This document shows, piece after piece, positions 8,302 through 16,211 of a DNA stretch of 64,000 bases. This DNA is from Paracoccaceae bacterium (GTDB lineage: Bacteria; Pseudomonadota; Alphaproteobacteria; Rhodobacterales; Rhodobacteraceae): contig JAQWSE010000002.1 in the NCBI GenBank assembly GCA_029243395.1, forward strand, positions 1-64,000, in the 5' to 3' direction. The notes under the pieces were generated by a model, which was not told the DNA's origin, did no database searches, and worked only from the letters and a program-made list of their open reading frames with translations. Made by a program: the position numbers and the translations under genes. Position 1 is the stretch's first letter; every line of letters starts with the position of its first letter.

Positions 8302-9123
8302 ATGCCCAAAATTGTTAAATATTCTGAAGTTTTAAGTGAAGTTATAGCTTCAGGTGTTTCAACTAAAAAGCTACTTCATGAAAATTCTCTAAATGATAAA
8401 AGGATGACATTAGAGGTTTTAAAAATGGATGCAAATTCGGAATTTGTTATTAATAATTCTGAAACTTCTGTTAGTTGGGTTCAGATTTTGGAAGGTGAAA
8501 TAAACATAGATCAAAATTCCTTGACAAAGGAACATTTAGTCTTTTTTCCATTACACTTTTCATCAAAAATTGAGGCGAAATCAAATTCAAAGCTTGTTTA
8601 TGTATCAATTCCAGATGCAAAGTCTTTTGATGAAAACCTTGATTTTAATAAGCAAAAGTCTATGCAGATTATTAATTGGTTTAAAGAGCCGGTATTGAAT
8701 TCAGAATTTGATAATAGGAAAAGAATTTATGTAATGTCTGAGGCACTAGCCAATACTTCAGTTGCCAAAGGAGAAATAATCATTTACCCACCAAATACAT
8801 CTGCTCCTGAACACTATCATGTTGGAGCAGAACATTTTCAATTTATGATGTCTGGTGAGGGTATTGCAGTTTTGGGAGGGATTGAGCATAAGCTTGAAGC
8901 TTTTGATCTACTATATAATTTTGAAAATGAAAACCACTATTTTTATAACAGTTCTGATTCTGAATTTATATTTGTAGAGTTTTTTGTTCCTGGAAAATAT
9001 AAGACGATTTGGGCACCCCATGCAAAAGTATGTACGTGGTTACCAACAGGCAAAAATTATCTTGGTAATGCTCCCAGCAGAGATATCAAAAAACATGTGG
9101 CTGGAGAAGGAGAAGGCATTTAA
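8302..9123 (+). CDS. Bicupin protein, function unknown
   Basis: 273 residues forming two cupin beta-barrels. The N-terminal one (about 10–115) lacks the metal-ligand histidines. The C-terminal one (about 150–230) carries a complete first motif, PEHYHVGAEHFQFMMSG, giving His-x-His and Glu ligands, and the second-motif histidine in ENENHYFYN. A metal-dependent dioxygenase, isomerase or oxalate-type activity is possible, but no close match is recognised. The upstream leader is AT-rich with no strong Shine–Dalgarno sequence. Isolated gene, so context gives no further clue. Confidence 0.65.
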   Translation: MPKIVKYSEVLSEVIASGVSTKKLLHENSLNDKRMTLEVLKMDANSEFVINNSETSVSWVQILEGEINIDQNSLTKEHLVFFPLHFSSKIEAKSNSKLVYVSIPDAKSFDENLDFNKQKSMQIINWFKEPVLNSEFDNRKRIYVMSEALANTSVAKGEIIIYPPNTSAPEHYHVGAEHFQFMMSGEGIAVLGGIEHKLEAFDLLYNFENENHYFYNSSDSEFIFVEFFVPGKYKTIWAPHAKVCTWLPTGKNYLGNAPSRDIKKHVAGEGEGI

Positions 9124-9124
9124 T

Positions 9125-9139
9125 CACACAACTTGTGTG
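9125..9139. terminator. Short hairpin CACACAACTTGTGTG directly after the bicupin stop
   Basis: Seven-base arms around one base begin one nucleotide after the TAA. No U-tract follows, so intrinsic termination would be weak; it may simply protect the mRNA 3' end. Confidence 0.25.
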
Positions 9140-9321
9140 CCTTGGAATGGTTCCTAAAGCACTAAAGCGAAGGAAAATCTCGTACGATACAATTAATAAG
9201 CACTTCAATTGATGTTGGATGTAAGAAAGATAACTTCTAAAAAGGTGCGAAAATATTTGGAGTGAATTTCTCTCAACCCAGTCTGAATTTAATAAAAGAT
9301 CGCAACTGTAAGGCTATCAAG

Positions 9322-9768
9322 ATGAAAACTAAAATACCTCCACCGATAATTGCTGTAACGTGCATATTTGCAAATTATTTGTCTACTTATGTGATCACGC
9401 CTTTTAACTTCTCTAATCAAGGAATAGTAGGAAGCATCATTTTGGTGCTTGGCTTTGCATCTACCCTATCGGCCATTTTGCTGTTTCGTAAGAAACAAAC
9501 AACGGTCGATCCTATGAAACCAGAAGAATCTACTAGCCTAGTTACGAACGGTATCTTTTCCTACACTAGAAACCCAATGTATCTTGGCTTATTTATTGTT
9601 ATAACAAGTACAATCATATTCTTTGGTGCTTGGTTTGGTATAATAATACTATGCTTTTTTGTTTGGTACATTAATACCTTCCAAATCATTCCAGAAGAAG
9701 AAGCTATGCAAAAGCTTTTTGGTAACAAATTTGAAGAGTATTCACAAAATGTGAGAAGATGGATTTAA
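9322..9768 (+). CDS. Isoprenylcysteine carboxyl methyltransferase (ICMT)-family membrane protein
   Basis: 148 residues with four or so hydrophobic helices and the C-terminal ICMT/PEMT signature: FSYTRNPMYLG near residue 95, then IIPEEEAMQKLFGNKFEEY near the end. These bind S-adenosylmethionine on the cytoplasmic side. Bacterial members methylate lipids or small hydrophobic acids; the substrate is unknown. I choose the ATG at 9322 (MKTKIPPPIIA, a common start for this family, AAGG 8 nt upstream) over the in-frame GTG at 9262, which adds 20 unconserved residues. Confidence 0.7.
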   Translation: MKTKIPPPIIAVTCIFANYLSTYVITPFNFSNQGIVGSIILVLGFASTLSAILLFRKKQTTVDPMKPEESTSLVTNGIFSYTRNPMYLGLFIVITSTIIFFGAWFGIIILCFFVWYINTFQIIPEEEAMQKLFGNKFEEYSQNVRRWI

Positions 9769-9804
9769 TTTATTTTTAATCCTAATTGAATCTACTTTAT
9801 CAAT

Positions 9805-10064
9805 CCAACCAAAATATGAGAGCAGTAGCACTTGCTTGGATTAGGGTGTGGTTTTTTTGGATACCCCTTTGCCCTACCCTTGCCATAGCAACCCTGGTCT
9901 ATGGATATAGTTACCGAAGGGGTGATGTTATAACTGTTATAAGTGTTATATCCCAAACGAAAATCCAAAATGTGCCTCCTCTGGTACCTCTTCTTGATAG
10001 GTTTTCAGGTTTCCAAGGTCTACCACTCTTCTAAAGCAAGCCATCAAAGTCCATAAAATAAGGG
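9805..10064 (+). repeat. Dispersed non-coding repeat, copy A (260 bp)
   Basis: Begins CCAACCAAAAT and ends AAAATAAGGG, and is closely similar along its length to copy C at 12972–13219, including the GGATTAGGGTGTGGTTTTTT block and the AAGGTCTACCACTCTT block. It contains the perfect inverted repeat TTATAACTGTTATAA at 9928–9942. Copy A carries about 9 extra bases that look like a CCTCTGGTA slippage duplication. An 82-codon open frame runs through it but is not conserved in copy C. Confidence 0.85.
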
Positions 10065-10163
10065 ATCTTGGAAAATTAGTGAAAGCTAGAAAGCTAGTTT
10101 GTTGAATCACCCGCATATCTTGACCCTCTATTGTTAATTTAACATGATGAAAGTCAGTATTAA

Positions 10164-10175
10164 TATCATATGATA
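10164..10175. promoter_or_regulatory. Perfect palindrome TATCATATGATA upstream of metZ
   Basis: Twelve-base perfect palindrome in an AT-rich leader about 80 bp before the first translation signal of the metZ unit. It could be a regulator-binding site, but in sequence this AT-rich it could also be chance. The remainder of 10065–10254 shows no gene and no SAM-riboswitch consensus that I could fit. Confidence 0.2.
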
Positions 10176-10254
10176 ATTTTTTAACTTAATAATTCTTTAA
10201 TGATATCAATTTAAAATCTTGTATGTATTAATTTATAATTAAATAGGAGGAAAA

Positions 10255-10329
10255 ATGGCTGCAGAAAATTCACCAATATCAGCATTAGCTAAAAGACATA
10301 AAAGTTTAGGATCGGGTTTAGAAGACTGA
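10255..10329 (+). pseudogene. 24-codon fragment ahead of metZ: aminomethyltransferase remnant or leader peptide
   Basis: An ideal Shine–Dalgarno (AGGAGG) precedes an ATG and 24 codons (MAAENSPISALAKRHKSLGS then GLED) before TGA. If the TGA is read as tryptophan the frame continues EDWNGIGTAG, which from memory resembles the N-terminus of GcvT-like aminomethyltransferase-family proteins (LEDWNGMGTAW). The simplest reading is a gene truncated by deletion, leaving its promoter, ribosome-binding site and N-terminus fused to metZ, with a Trp-to-stop change. A translated leader controlling metZ, which begins 29 bp downstream, is the alternative. Confidence 0.4.
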
Positions 10330-10358
10330 AATGGTATAGGAACTGCAGGAGGGGTAAG

Positions 10359-11552
10359 ATGTCACCTAAAAGATCAAATGAAGAATGGCGTCCACAAACT
10401 AATTTAGTGCGGGGTGGAACGATTCGCTCTGAATTTGCTGAAACAAATGAAGCAATTTTCTCGACTTCGGGATACATCTATGACTCGGCACAACAAGCAC
10501 AAAGAGCATTTAAAAATCAGGAAGATCGTTATATATATTCTCGATTTTCCAACCCCACAGTAGGCATGTTTGAAGAACGAATGCGGCTTTTGGAAAAAAC
10601 TAGTTCCTGCCGTGCAACTGCAACTGGCATGGCAGCAGTTTGGGCATCGTTAGCATCTCTTCTGAAATCAGGCGACCGTTTGGTTACTTCTAAAGCCTTG
10701 TTCGGCTCATGCCATGTTGTCTGTTCAGAATTTCTCCCAAAATTTGGGGTAGAATGTGTGATGGTAGATGGTACCGATTTGAATGAATGGGAGAGAGTTC
10801 TCAGTAAACCCACACAAGTCGTATTTATGGAAACACCTTCCAACCCACAAATGGATCTAATCGATATCAAGGCAGTGTCTTTGCTCGCCCACAAAGTGGG
10901 TGCTAAGGTAGTTGTGGATAATGTATTTGCAACACCAATCTTACAGAAACCGATAGAACTAGGCGCAGATATAGTTGTTTATTCTGCTACAAAACATATC
11001 GATGGACAAGGAAGAACGATGGGTGGAGTAATTCTTACAAATGATATTGAATACTCTGATGGAACCCTTTTACAATTCCTTCGTCACACCGGACCAGCAT
11101 TAAGTCCATTTAATGCATGGATTTTATTAAAAGGATTGGAGACACTCGAACTTAGAATGGCCCAGCATTGCAAAAATGCTAGGGAAATTGCAAAATTTCT
11201 GACGACCCAATCAGGGCTTTCAGAAGTGATATATCCAGGACTTAAAAGCCATCCGCAATATAAACTATGTAAAAAACAAATGTCCGACGCTGGAAGTATG
11301 GTTTCTTTTAAAGTGGAAGGCGGAATTAAACGAGCTTTCAAAATCATGAACGCCTTCAAGCTAATTAATATTTCTAATAATTTAGGCGATGCCAAATCCC
11401 TAGTAACTCACCCAGCAAGCACCACACATCAGCGGTTAAGCCAGAAAGAAAGAAATGAGGTTGGTATCACTGACAGACTAGTTAGGCTATCTGTTGGTTT
11501 GGAAGATGTAGAAGACATCAAAGAGGACTTAGAACAAGCCTTTTCGGCATGA
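10359..11552 (+). CDS. metZ: O-succinylhomoserine sulfhydrylase (MetZ)
   Basis: PLP enzyme of the Cys/Met metabolism family (397 residues) that makes homocysteine directly from O-succinylhomoserine and sulfide, bypassing cystathionine. It shows the family's early YSRFSNPTVGMFEERM block, ETPSNPQMDLID with the PLP-contacting aspartate region, VVVDNVFATP, and the Schiff-base lysine in YSATKHIDGQGR near residue 213. The C-terminus has SLVTHPASTTHQRL. The start ATG has a strong AGGAGGGG signal. The MetZ type is typical of alphaproteobacteria, but MetY/MetB-like specificity cannot be excluded by eye. It lies between repeat copies A and B, with a small gene fragment in its leader. Confidence 0.88.
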   Translation: MSPKRSNEEWRPQTNLVRGGTIRSEFAETNEAIFSTSGYIYDSAQQAQRAFKNQEDRYIYSRFSNPTVGMFEERMRLLEKTSSCRATATGMAAVWASLASLLKSGDRLVTSKALFGSCHVVCSEFLPKFGVECVMVDGTDLNEWERVLSKPTQVVFMETPSNPQMDLIDIKAVSLLAHKVGAKVVVDNVFATPILQKPIELGADIVVYSATKHIDGQGRTMGGVILTNDIEYSDGTLLQFLRHTGPALSPFNAWILLKGLETLELRMAQHCKNAREIAKFLTTQSGLSEVIYPGLKSHPQYKLCKKQMSDAGSMVSFKVEGGIKRAFKIMNAFKLINISNNLGDAKSLVTHPASTTHQRLSQKERNEVGITDRLVRLSVGLEDVEDIKEDLEQAFSA

Positions 11553-11611
11553 TTAATTAGTGATTTTTGTGTATAAGCTTTAATGAAATTTTTTACTTGA
11601 AAAATCAAACC

Positions 11612-11710
11612 TCCATACTTTTTCTAACCAAAATGTGTTAGTAGCGGCACATGGCTGGATTAGGGCGTGGTTTTTTGGGGTAGGGGTCATCCCACCCCTC
11701 AGAGACCCTA
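11612..11710 (+). repeat. Dispersed non-coding repeat, copy B (partial, about 100 bp)
   Basis: Shares the left end of copies A and C (CTAACCAAAATGTG, then GGATTAGGG and GTGGTTTTTT) and then diverges. The distal part is full of short inverted repeats: AGGGGT/ACCCCT, CCTAG/CTAGG and GAGAG/CTCTC between about 11675 and 11740. Same orientation as the other copies. Confidence 0.6.
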
Positions 11711-11779
11711 GGAAGTTCTAGGAGAGCCCTCTCGGTTGTTTTGAATGGGTTGTTTGAAAGAAAATGGAGACGTAGGTAT

Positions 11780-12853
11780 TCATTTTTGGAAAGATTTATT
11801 ATCCAACAATTGCTGATACATCTCCTCAATAGCTTTGTCCACAGGTTCATATTTCATTTTTAAATCTTTTATGCTTTTACTATTATCTGCAGACAATTTA
11901 TATCCAAAGCTATTAGAAATAAATTTTCGTGTTATTGACTTGTCAACAATTGGTCCAATTAACCATAAAAGCCATTTTGGTAATTCATTTTTAGGAAAAG
12001 TTTTTTGTGGACCAAATTTATTGCTTAGGATTTGTCCTACATTTAGAAATGAAACTGCTCTATCAAGTATAATGTATCTTCCATTAGCATTATTCATGAA
12101 TGCCGCCCTCACATGAGCTTCCGCAACGTCTCTAACATCGATCATTCCAAAAGCAACAGGTGGAGCTCCACTTTTTAGGGAACCATTACTAAAGGATTTT
12201 ATCATATCATCACTACCTGAAGTAGAAAATCCAGCTAGAGAAGGACCTACTACAATTGGGGGATTAATTGCTATCAATTTCCATCTATTTTGTTGATTGG
12301 CCTTTTCCCAAGCTAATCTTTCTCCCATTGTCTTTGAATATGAATAAGGCATATGATTTATAGTTGAAGTCTCATTCCAATCATTTTCTGTAAGCATACC
12401 ATCAGGTGAATTTAAACATTCTTTCAAGTCTCCATAAACTGCAACTATTGAACTAGTTAAAACAACTTTTTTAACAGTTTTGGTATCGTTAACAGTTTGT
12501 AAAATATTTTCCATACCATTTACTATCGGATCATAAAAATCTGTTTGTGGGTTTTTTATTCTTTTTGCATCAATGATAAATGGTGAAGCCGTATGAAAAA
12601 CAATAGTACACTTTTTCATCGGTTCTAAAAAACTTCCTTCTTTTAATAAATCAGATTCAAAAAGTTGCACTTTACCAGGGCCCTCCTTTGAAAGCTGCTT
12701 GAGGTGAGAAACTTTTCCTTTATCTGAAATATCTCTCACCGTTGCATGAACAGTGACACCTGATTCCACCAATCTTTTTACTAGCCAGCTTGCTACAAAA
12801 CCATTCGCACCAGTTACCAGTACTGGACCTTTAGAATTAATTTTAAATGTCAT
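11780..12853 (-). CDS. NAD(P)-dependent reductase, dihydroflavonol-4-reductase-like extended SDR
   Basis: Extended SDR of 357 residues. VLVTGANGFVASWLVKRLV is the N-terminal dinucleotide-binding motif, followed by TVRD (the arginine suggests NADPH), VFHTASPF, the catalytic serine in VVLTSSIVAVYG, YSYSKTMGERLAW with the Tyr-x3-Lys pair, and INPPIVVGPSL. The family reduces aldehydes, ketones and flavonoid-like substrates; bacterial members are mostly uncharacterised. I take the ATG at 12853, which has AAGGAGA six bases upstream; the frame is open to 12871 but without a signal. It is convergent with metZ, with a repeat copy on each side. Confidence 0.8.
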   Translation of the reverse strand: MTFKINSKGPVLVTGANGFVASWLVKRLVESGVTVHATVRDISDKGKVSHLKQLSKEGPGKVQLFESDLLKEGSFLEPMKKCTIVFHTASPFIIDAKRIKNPQTDFYDPIVNGMENILQTVNDTKTVKKVVLTSSIVAVYGDLKECLNSPDGMLTENDWNETSTINHMPYSYSKTMGERLAWEKANQQNRWKLIAINPPIVVGPSLAGFSTSGSDDMIKSFSNGSLKSGAPPVAFGMIDVRDVAEAHVRAAFMNNANGRYIILDRAVSFLNVGQILSNKFGPQKTFPKNELPKWLLWLIGPIVDKSITRKFISNSFGYKLSADNSKSIKDLKMKYEPVDKAIEEMYQQLLDNKSFQK

Positions 12854-13308
12854 GAATTTCTCCTTTACCATCTAAAAGGTGTTTATCTTTTTCCTACATG
12901 ATATTAAATAGTTACCAAACGTTAACTAAGGAATTACTACCTCAATCTAAAATCTGACTTGCCCACCTTTTCCAACCAAAATGTGTGAACAGTATCACTT
13001 GCTTGGATTAGGGTGTGGTTTTTTTGAGGTGCCCTTGCCCCTACCCTCACCACAGCGACCCTGGTCTATGGATATAGTTAGCGCAGAGGTGATGTTATAA
13101 CTGTTATAAGTGTTATGTCCCAAACGAAAATCCGAAATGTGCCTCTTCTTGAGGAGTTTTCAAGTTTGCAAGGTCTACCACTCTTTTACAGTAAGCCGTC
13201 AAAGCCCATAAAATAAGGGGTTTCCTATAGCAAGAACAAAGAGGCCAAACCAAGAAAAACAAAAAACCCTACGATGTCGGTCAGAGGAGCGGTAAAAGTT
13301 CAGCAATA
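12854..13308. other. 455-bp intergenic region largely occupied by repeat copy C
   Basis: Apart from the 248-bp repeat at 12972–13219 there is an AT-rich promoter-proximal stretch for the minus-strand reductase (12854–12960) and an A-rich tail (13220–13308) behind the stop of the HupE-like gene. No coding sequence or RNA gene was recognised. Confidence 0.6.
12972..13219 (+). repeat. Dispersed non-coding repeat, copy C (248 bp)
   Basis: Full-length counterpart of copy A in the same orientation, 3.17 kb downstream. The match begins at CCAACCAAAAT and stops sharply after AAAATAAGGG. The inverted repeat TTATAACTGTTATAA is at 13095–13109. The conserved short open frame of copy A is broken here, which argues for a non-coding element. 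Confidence 0.85.
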
Positions 13309-14436
13309 CTAAAGAACTCTTTCAATAAACATTTTGACCCCAAACAATGCTATGATGATTGATGCCGGTATTGAAATCACCACACGGTACCATGAAATTC
13401 GAGATAAAATTGGTGTAATTAAAATGAAAGGAGTGAGCACAAGCAACTGTCCGACTTCGACACCAAGATTAAAGCTAAATAAGTTTATTAAGTAGTCTGA
13501 ACCTTCAAGACCCATTTGTGTGAACATGTAGGCAAATCCTAAACCATGTAAAAGTCCAAAACAAAAAATAACGCCTATTCTGCTGATATTTAGTTTCGTC
13601 CGAACGACATTTTCCAAACCGATCCATACAATAGAGGCGGCTATGATTGCTTCAACAAAGACTGGAGGTAAATAAATGTAACCCAAGCTACCGAGAATAA
13701 GCGTAATACTGTGGGCAATTGTAAAGATCGTCACTTGGCTCAATAGGGGGCCAATTTTATAAGAGAAAAAGAAAAGTCCTAAAACAAAAAGTATATGGTC
13801 CAACCCTCCTGGAATTATATGTTTAACCCCCTGCTGAGTAGCAGAAAAGATTATGGTAACCAGGTTTGATGTTCTGTCAGCGAGCGGAATGGGAGCTGTT
13901 TTTTCACCAGCCTTCAACCATGTGGTGGAAGCTTTCCCGTCATTATCTATTTCCATTGAAAAATCACGGAAGATTAATGAACCAAGTTCCTTTTTCCAGG
14001 CAAAAGTCATAGTCTTACCATCCTCTGGTACCGGAGTTTTGAACGATATTTTTGTAATTCGGATATTTTTTTTACTTTTCTCATCTTGGACATTTATCTT
14101 ATCCAAATTGAGGTTTAGCATTTTCTGATCTACGTTTAAGTATACACTGTCTTTTAATGTATCTATAGACTCTCTGATTTTAGATTCTAATTCATCTATT
14201 TGTAACTTCCTAAGTTCATCATATAATTTTACTTCAGGCGCATTTGCGGTATCAATAAACTTACTTGCATCAATGCCAGACAAAAATACTTCTGCGTTGA
14301 TAGATAGATTAAGCTCTATATTTTTGTCGTAGATCCGGTACTCAACGATTGAAGGCTTTATGCTATGCGCATGTACCAAATGCGTTATTAGACACAAAAC
14401 TATAATTGAACACACAAATTTTAATCTTGAAAGCAT
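13309..14436 (-). CDS. HupE/UreJ-family membrane protein
   Basis: 375 residues. A Sec signal peptide (residues 1–23, ending VHAHS) is followed by a periplasmic domain of about 180 residues, then six or so membrane helices carrying the HupE/UreJ_2 hallmarks PGGLDHILFVLGL, FTIAHSITL, GLENV and GLLHGLGFA. The histidines in GxDH, AHS and LHG suit a transition-metal (nickel/cobalt) permease, as proposed for HupE/UreJ, but most members with a large periplasmic N-domain are uncharacterised. No hydrogenase or urease genes are in the window. Transcribed alone, divergent from the glycosyltransferase operon across 53 bp. Confidence 0.75.
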   Translation of the reverse strand: MLSRLKFVCSIIVLCLITHLVHAHSIKPSIVEYRIYDKNIELNLSINAEVFLSGIDASKFIDTANAPEVKLYDELRKLQIDELESKIRESIDTLKDSVYLNVDQKMLNLNLDKINVQDEKSKKNIRITKISFKTPVPEDGKTMTFAWKKELGSLIFRDFSMEIDNDGKASTTWLKAGEKTAPIPLADRTSNLVTIIFSATQQGVKHIIPGGLDHILFVLGLFFFSYKIGPLLSQVTIFTIAHSITLILGSLGYIYLPPVFVEAIIAASIVWIGLENVVRTKLNISRIGVIFCFGLLHGLGFAYMFTQMGLEGSDYLINLFSFNLGVEVGQLLVLTPFILITPILSRISWYRVVISIPASIIIALFGVKMFIERVL

Positions 14437-14489
14437 GTTATTGGCTAAGTAATTTTATATCTTGAAAGTTAATAAATTAGTTTGAGAAA

Positions 14490-15365
14490 ATGTCAATTTG
14501 TCAAATAAAGCAAATGGAAATCAAGGTTTCTGTTATTATTCCAACCCTAAATAGAAGAGAATTAATTATGCGGGCCCTTGATTCAGTTGTCTCTCAAACT
14601 TACCCTATTCATGAAATTATTGTAGTAGATAACGGGTCGACAGATAATACGATTCCGATGCTTTCTGAAAACTATCCTTTTGTAAAAATCCTTAAAGAAA
14701 AAAGGCTTGGCGTTAGTAGTGCGAGGAATGCCGGTATTCATGCGGCCAAAGGAGATTGGCTAGCTTTATTGGACTCGGATGATGCTTGGCATACAACAAA
14801 GATTGAGCGACAGCTGGATTGTTATTCATCCATTGGAAAGGATTATAGATTAATACACACCTCCGAAATATGGTACAAAAATGGCAAATTATTGAATCAA
14901 AAAAAGACACATAAAAAGTTAGGAGGGAATATTTTCAGCGAGTGCGTGAGGTTATGCTGTATTTCTCCAAGCAGCTCTTTGATTAGAAGAGATATTTTTT
15001 CTGATGTTGGTTATTTTGATGAAGAACTTCCGGCATGTGAGGATTATGATTTTTGGTTGCGGCTTTCTTGCCGTGAGGAGGTTCTGTTTGTTGATGAGCC
15101 TCTGACAATAAAATATGGCGGTCATAAAGATCAGTTATCAAAAAAATATTGGGGGATGGATAGATTTAGAGTCACAGCTCTAGAAAAAATCATTAACCAA
15201 GGAAAATTAACGGAAGATCAATTCAATATCGCTTTCCAATCTCTTTTACTGCGTTTAAGAATAATCCATGAAGGAGCAAAAAAGAGAAAAAATATAAAAA
15301 TTGAAAAAATGTATTGGGAAAAAATACAAAATTGGAAAGAGTTTTCCTGGAAGAGAAAATATTAG
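14490..15365 (+). CDS. Family 2 glycosyltransferase
   Basis: GT-A fold glycosyltransferase of about 290 residues. VSVIIPTLNRRELI starts the nucleotide-sugar domain near residue 13, VVDNGSTDNT and GVSSARNAGI follow, then the DxD-type metal motif in ALLDSDDAW and an acceptor-side acidic block ACEDYDFWLRLS (about 185). It lacks membrane helices, so it is probably a cytoplasmic or peripheral enzyme. The ATG at 14514 is an equally possible start (8 residues shorter). It is separated by only 12 bp from the nucleosidase-like gene and looks like the first cistron of a four-gene operon. Donor and acceptor are unknown. Confidence 0.85.
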   Translation: MSICQIKQMEIKVSVIIPTLNRRELIMRALDSVVSQTYPIHEIIVVDNGSTDNTIPMLSENYPFVKILKEKRLGVSSARNAGIHAAKGDWLALLDSDDAWHTTKIERQLDCYSSIGKDYRLIHTSEIWYKNGKLLNQKKTHKKLGGNIFSECVRLCCISPSSSLIRRDIFSDVGYFDEELPACEDYDFWLRLSCREEVLFVDEPLTIKYGGHKDQLSKKYWGMDRFRVTALEKIINQGKLTEDQFNIAFQSLLLRLRIIHEGAKKRKNIKIEKMYWEKIQNWKEFSWKRKY

Positions 15366-15377
15366 GTAGTTTTTGAA

Positions 15378-16208
15378 ATGACTAAAGGATGCATTTGTTG
15401 GGTGGTTGCCCTCTTACCCGAAGCAAAGCCTTTAATAGAAAAACTCGAGATGAAACTTCTCTCTAGAGATACACTTCATCCAATTTATAATAATGAAACG
15501 GGAACAGATTGGTTGGTGATATCTGGTGTTGGTCAGCTTAATGCAGCTTCTGGTTCAGCAACTTTATATCAGTCTTGTCCCAAAGCGAATACAGCTATTT
15601 GGGTGAATATTGGAATAGCTGGAGGAAGTATAGCGGAAATAGGAGAGTTGCTTTACATAAATTCAATTCGTAAGGAACCTAAAACTAGAACTTTTTATCC
15701 CTTCATATTCCCAAAAATTAAAATCAAAAATGCCAGTCTCGTCACTTATGATTCACCACAAAAGAATTATAACCAGGACTACATTTTTGATATGGAAGCT
15801 TGGGCATTTTATGAAACTATTCAAAAAAGAGTTAACAGAGAATTTATTGCTGTCTTTAAAGTACTCTCAGATACTTCAGAGGCAAGCATGAACAGTCTAA
15901 CCAAATTAAAAATTTTTAATTTAATAAATGACAAACTGGAATTTTTAGAGAGTTTTAGAATAAAGGCACAAACTTTGTCAGAAGATGAATTTCGCAGGCA
16001 AAGCAATCCAGAAATTTTTGACCAGCTTGTCAACAAATTTCACTTCACTTTTACGCAAACAAAGCAACTCAAATCTTTGATAAAGCGCTGGCATGTTCTC
16101 CTCCCAGGAAAATCTTTGAATTATGTAATGGAGAATAAGGAGAGCGCTAAAGCAATTTTAGGGCATATTAAAGAAATTCTTGATGAAATTGAAATCGATT
16201 GGGGATAA
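15378..16208 (+). CDS. MTA/SAH nucleosidase-like protein (purine phosphorylase superfamily)
   Basis: 276 residues with PNP/UDP-phosphorylase superfamily features: an N-terminal VALLPEAKPLIEKL strand–helix, SGVGQLNAASGSATLY (phosphate/ribose loop region), WVNIGIAGG, a DMEAWAFYE block in the position of the DMEGAAVA ribose-binding glutamate of MTA/SAH nucleosidase, and VLSDTSEAS at the position of the catalytic aspartate. Similarity is remote, and the C-terminal 70 residues are additional. A base-releasing hydrolase or phosphorylase is likely; the substrate is unknown. It sits 12 bp after the glycosyltransferase and 3 bp before a radical SAM gene. Removal of 5'-deoxyadenosine made by that enzyme is an attractive but unproven role. 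Confidence 0.6.
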   Translation: MTKGCICWVVALLPEAKPLIEKLEMKLLSRDTLHPIYNNETGTDWLVISGVGQLNAASGSATLYQSCPKANTAIWVNIGIAGGSIAEIGELLYINSIRKEPKTRTFYPFIFPKIKIKNASLVTYDSPQKNYNQDYIFDMEAWAFYETIQKRVNREFIAVFKVLSDTSEASMNSLTKLKIFNLINDKLEFLESFRIKAQTLSEDEFRRQSNPEIFDQLVNKFHFTFTQTKQLKSLIKRWHVLLPGKSLNYVMENKESAKAILGHIKEILDEIEIDWG

Positions 16209-16211
16209 ATA

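Noticed and set aside
9786-10034. 82-codon open frame downstream of the ICMT-type gene
   Set aside because: It lies inside repeat copy A and is broken in copy C, so it is non-coding repeat sequence.
10065-10254. SAM-II/SAM-V riboswitch ahead of metZ
   Set aside because: These riboswitches are common before met genes in marine alphaproteobacteria, but I could not fit the pseudoknot consensus to this AT-rich leader; the only GCTAAA is inside the short open frame.
11638-11850. 70-codon minus-strand frame beside repeat copy B
   Set aside because: It overlaps the 3' end of the reductase gene and repeat B, and has no start signal.
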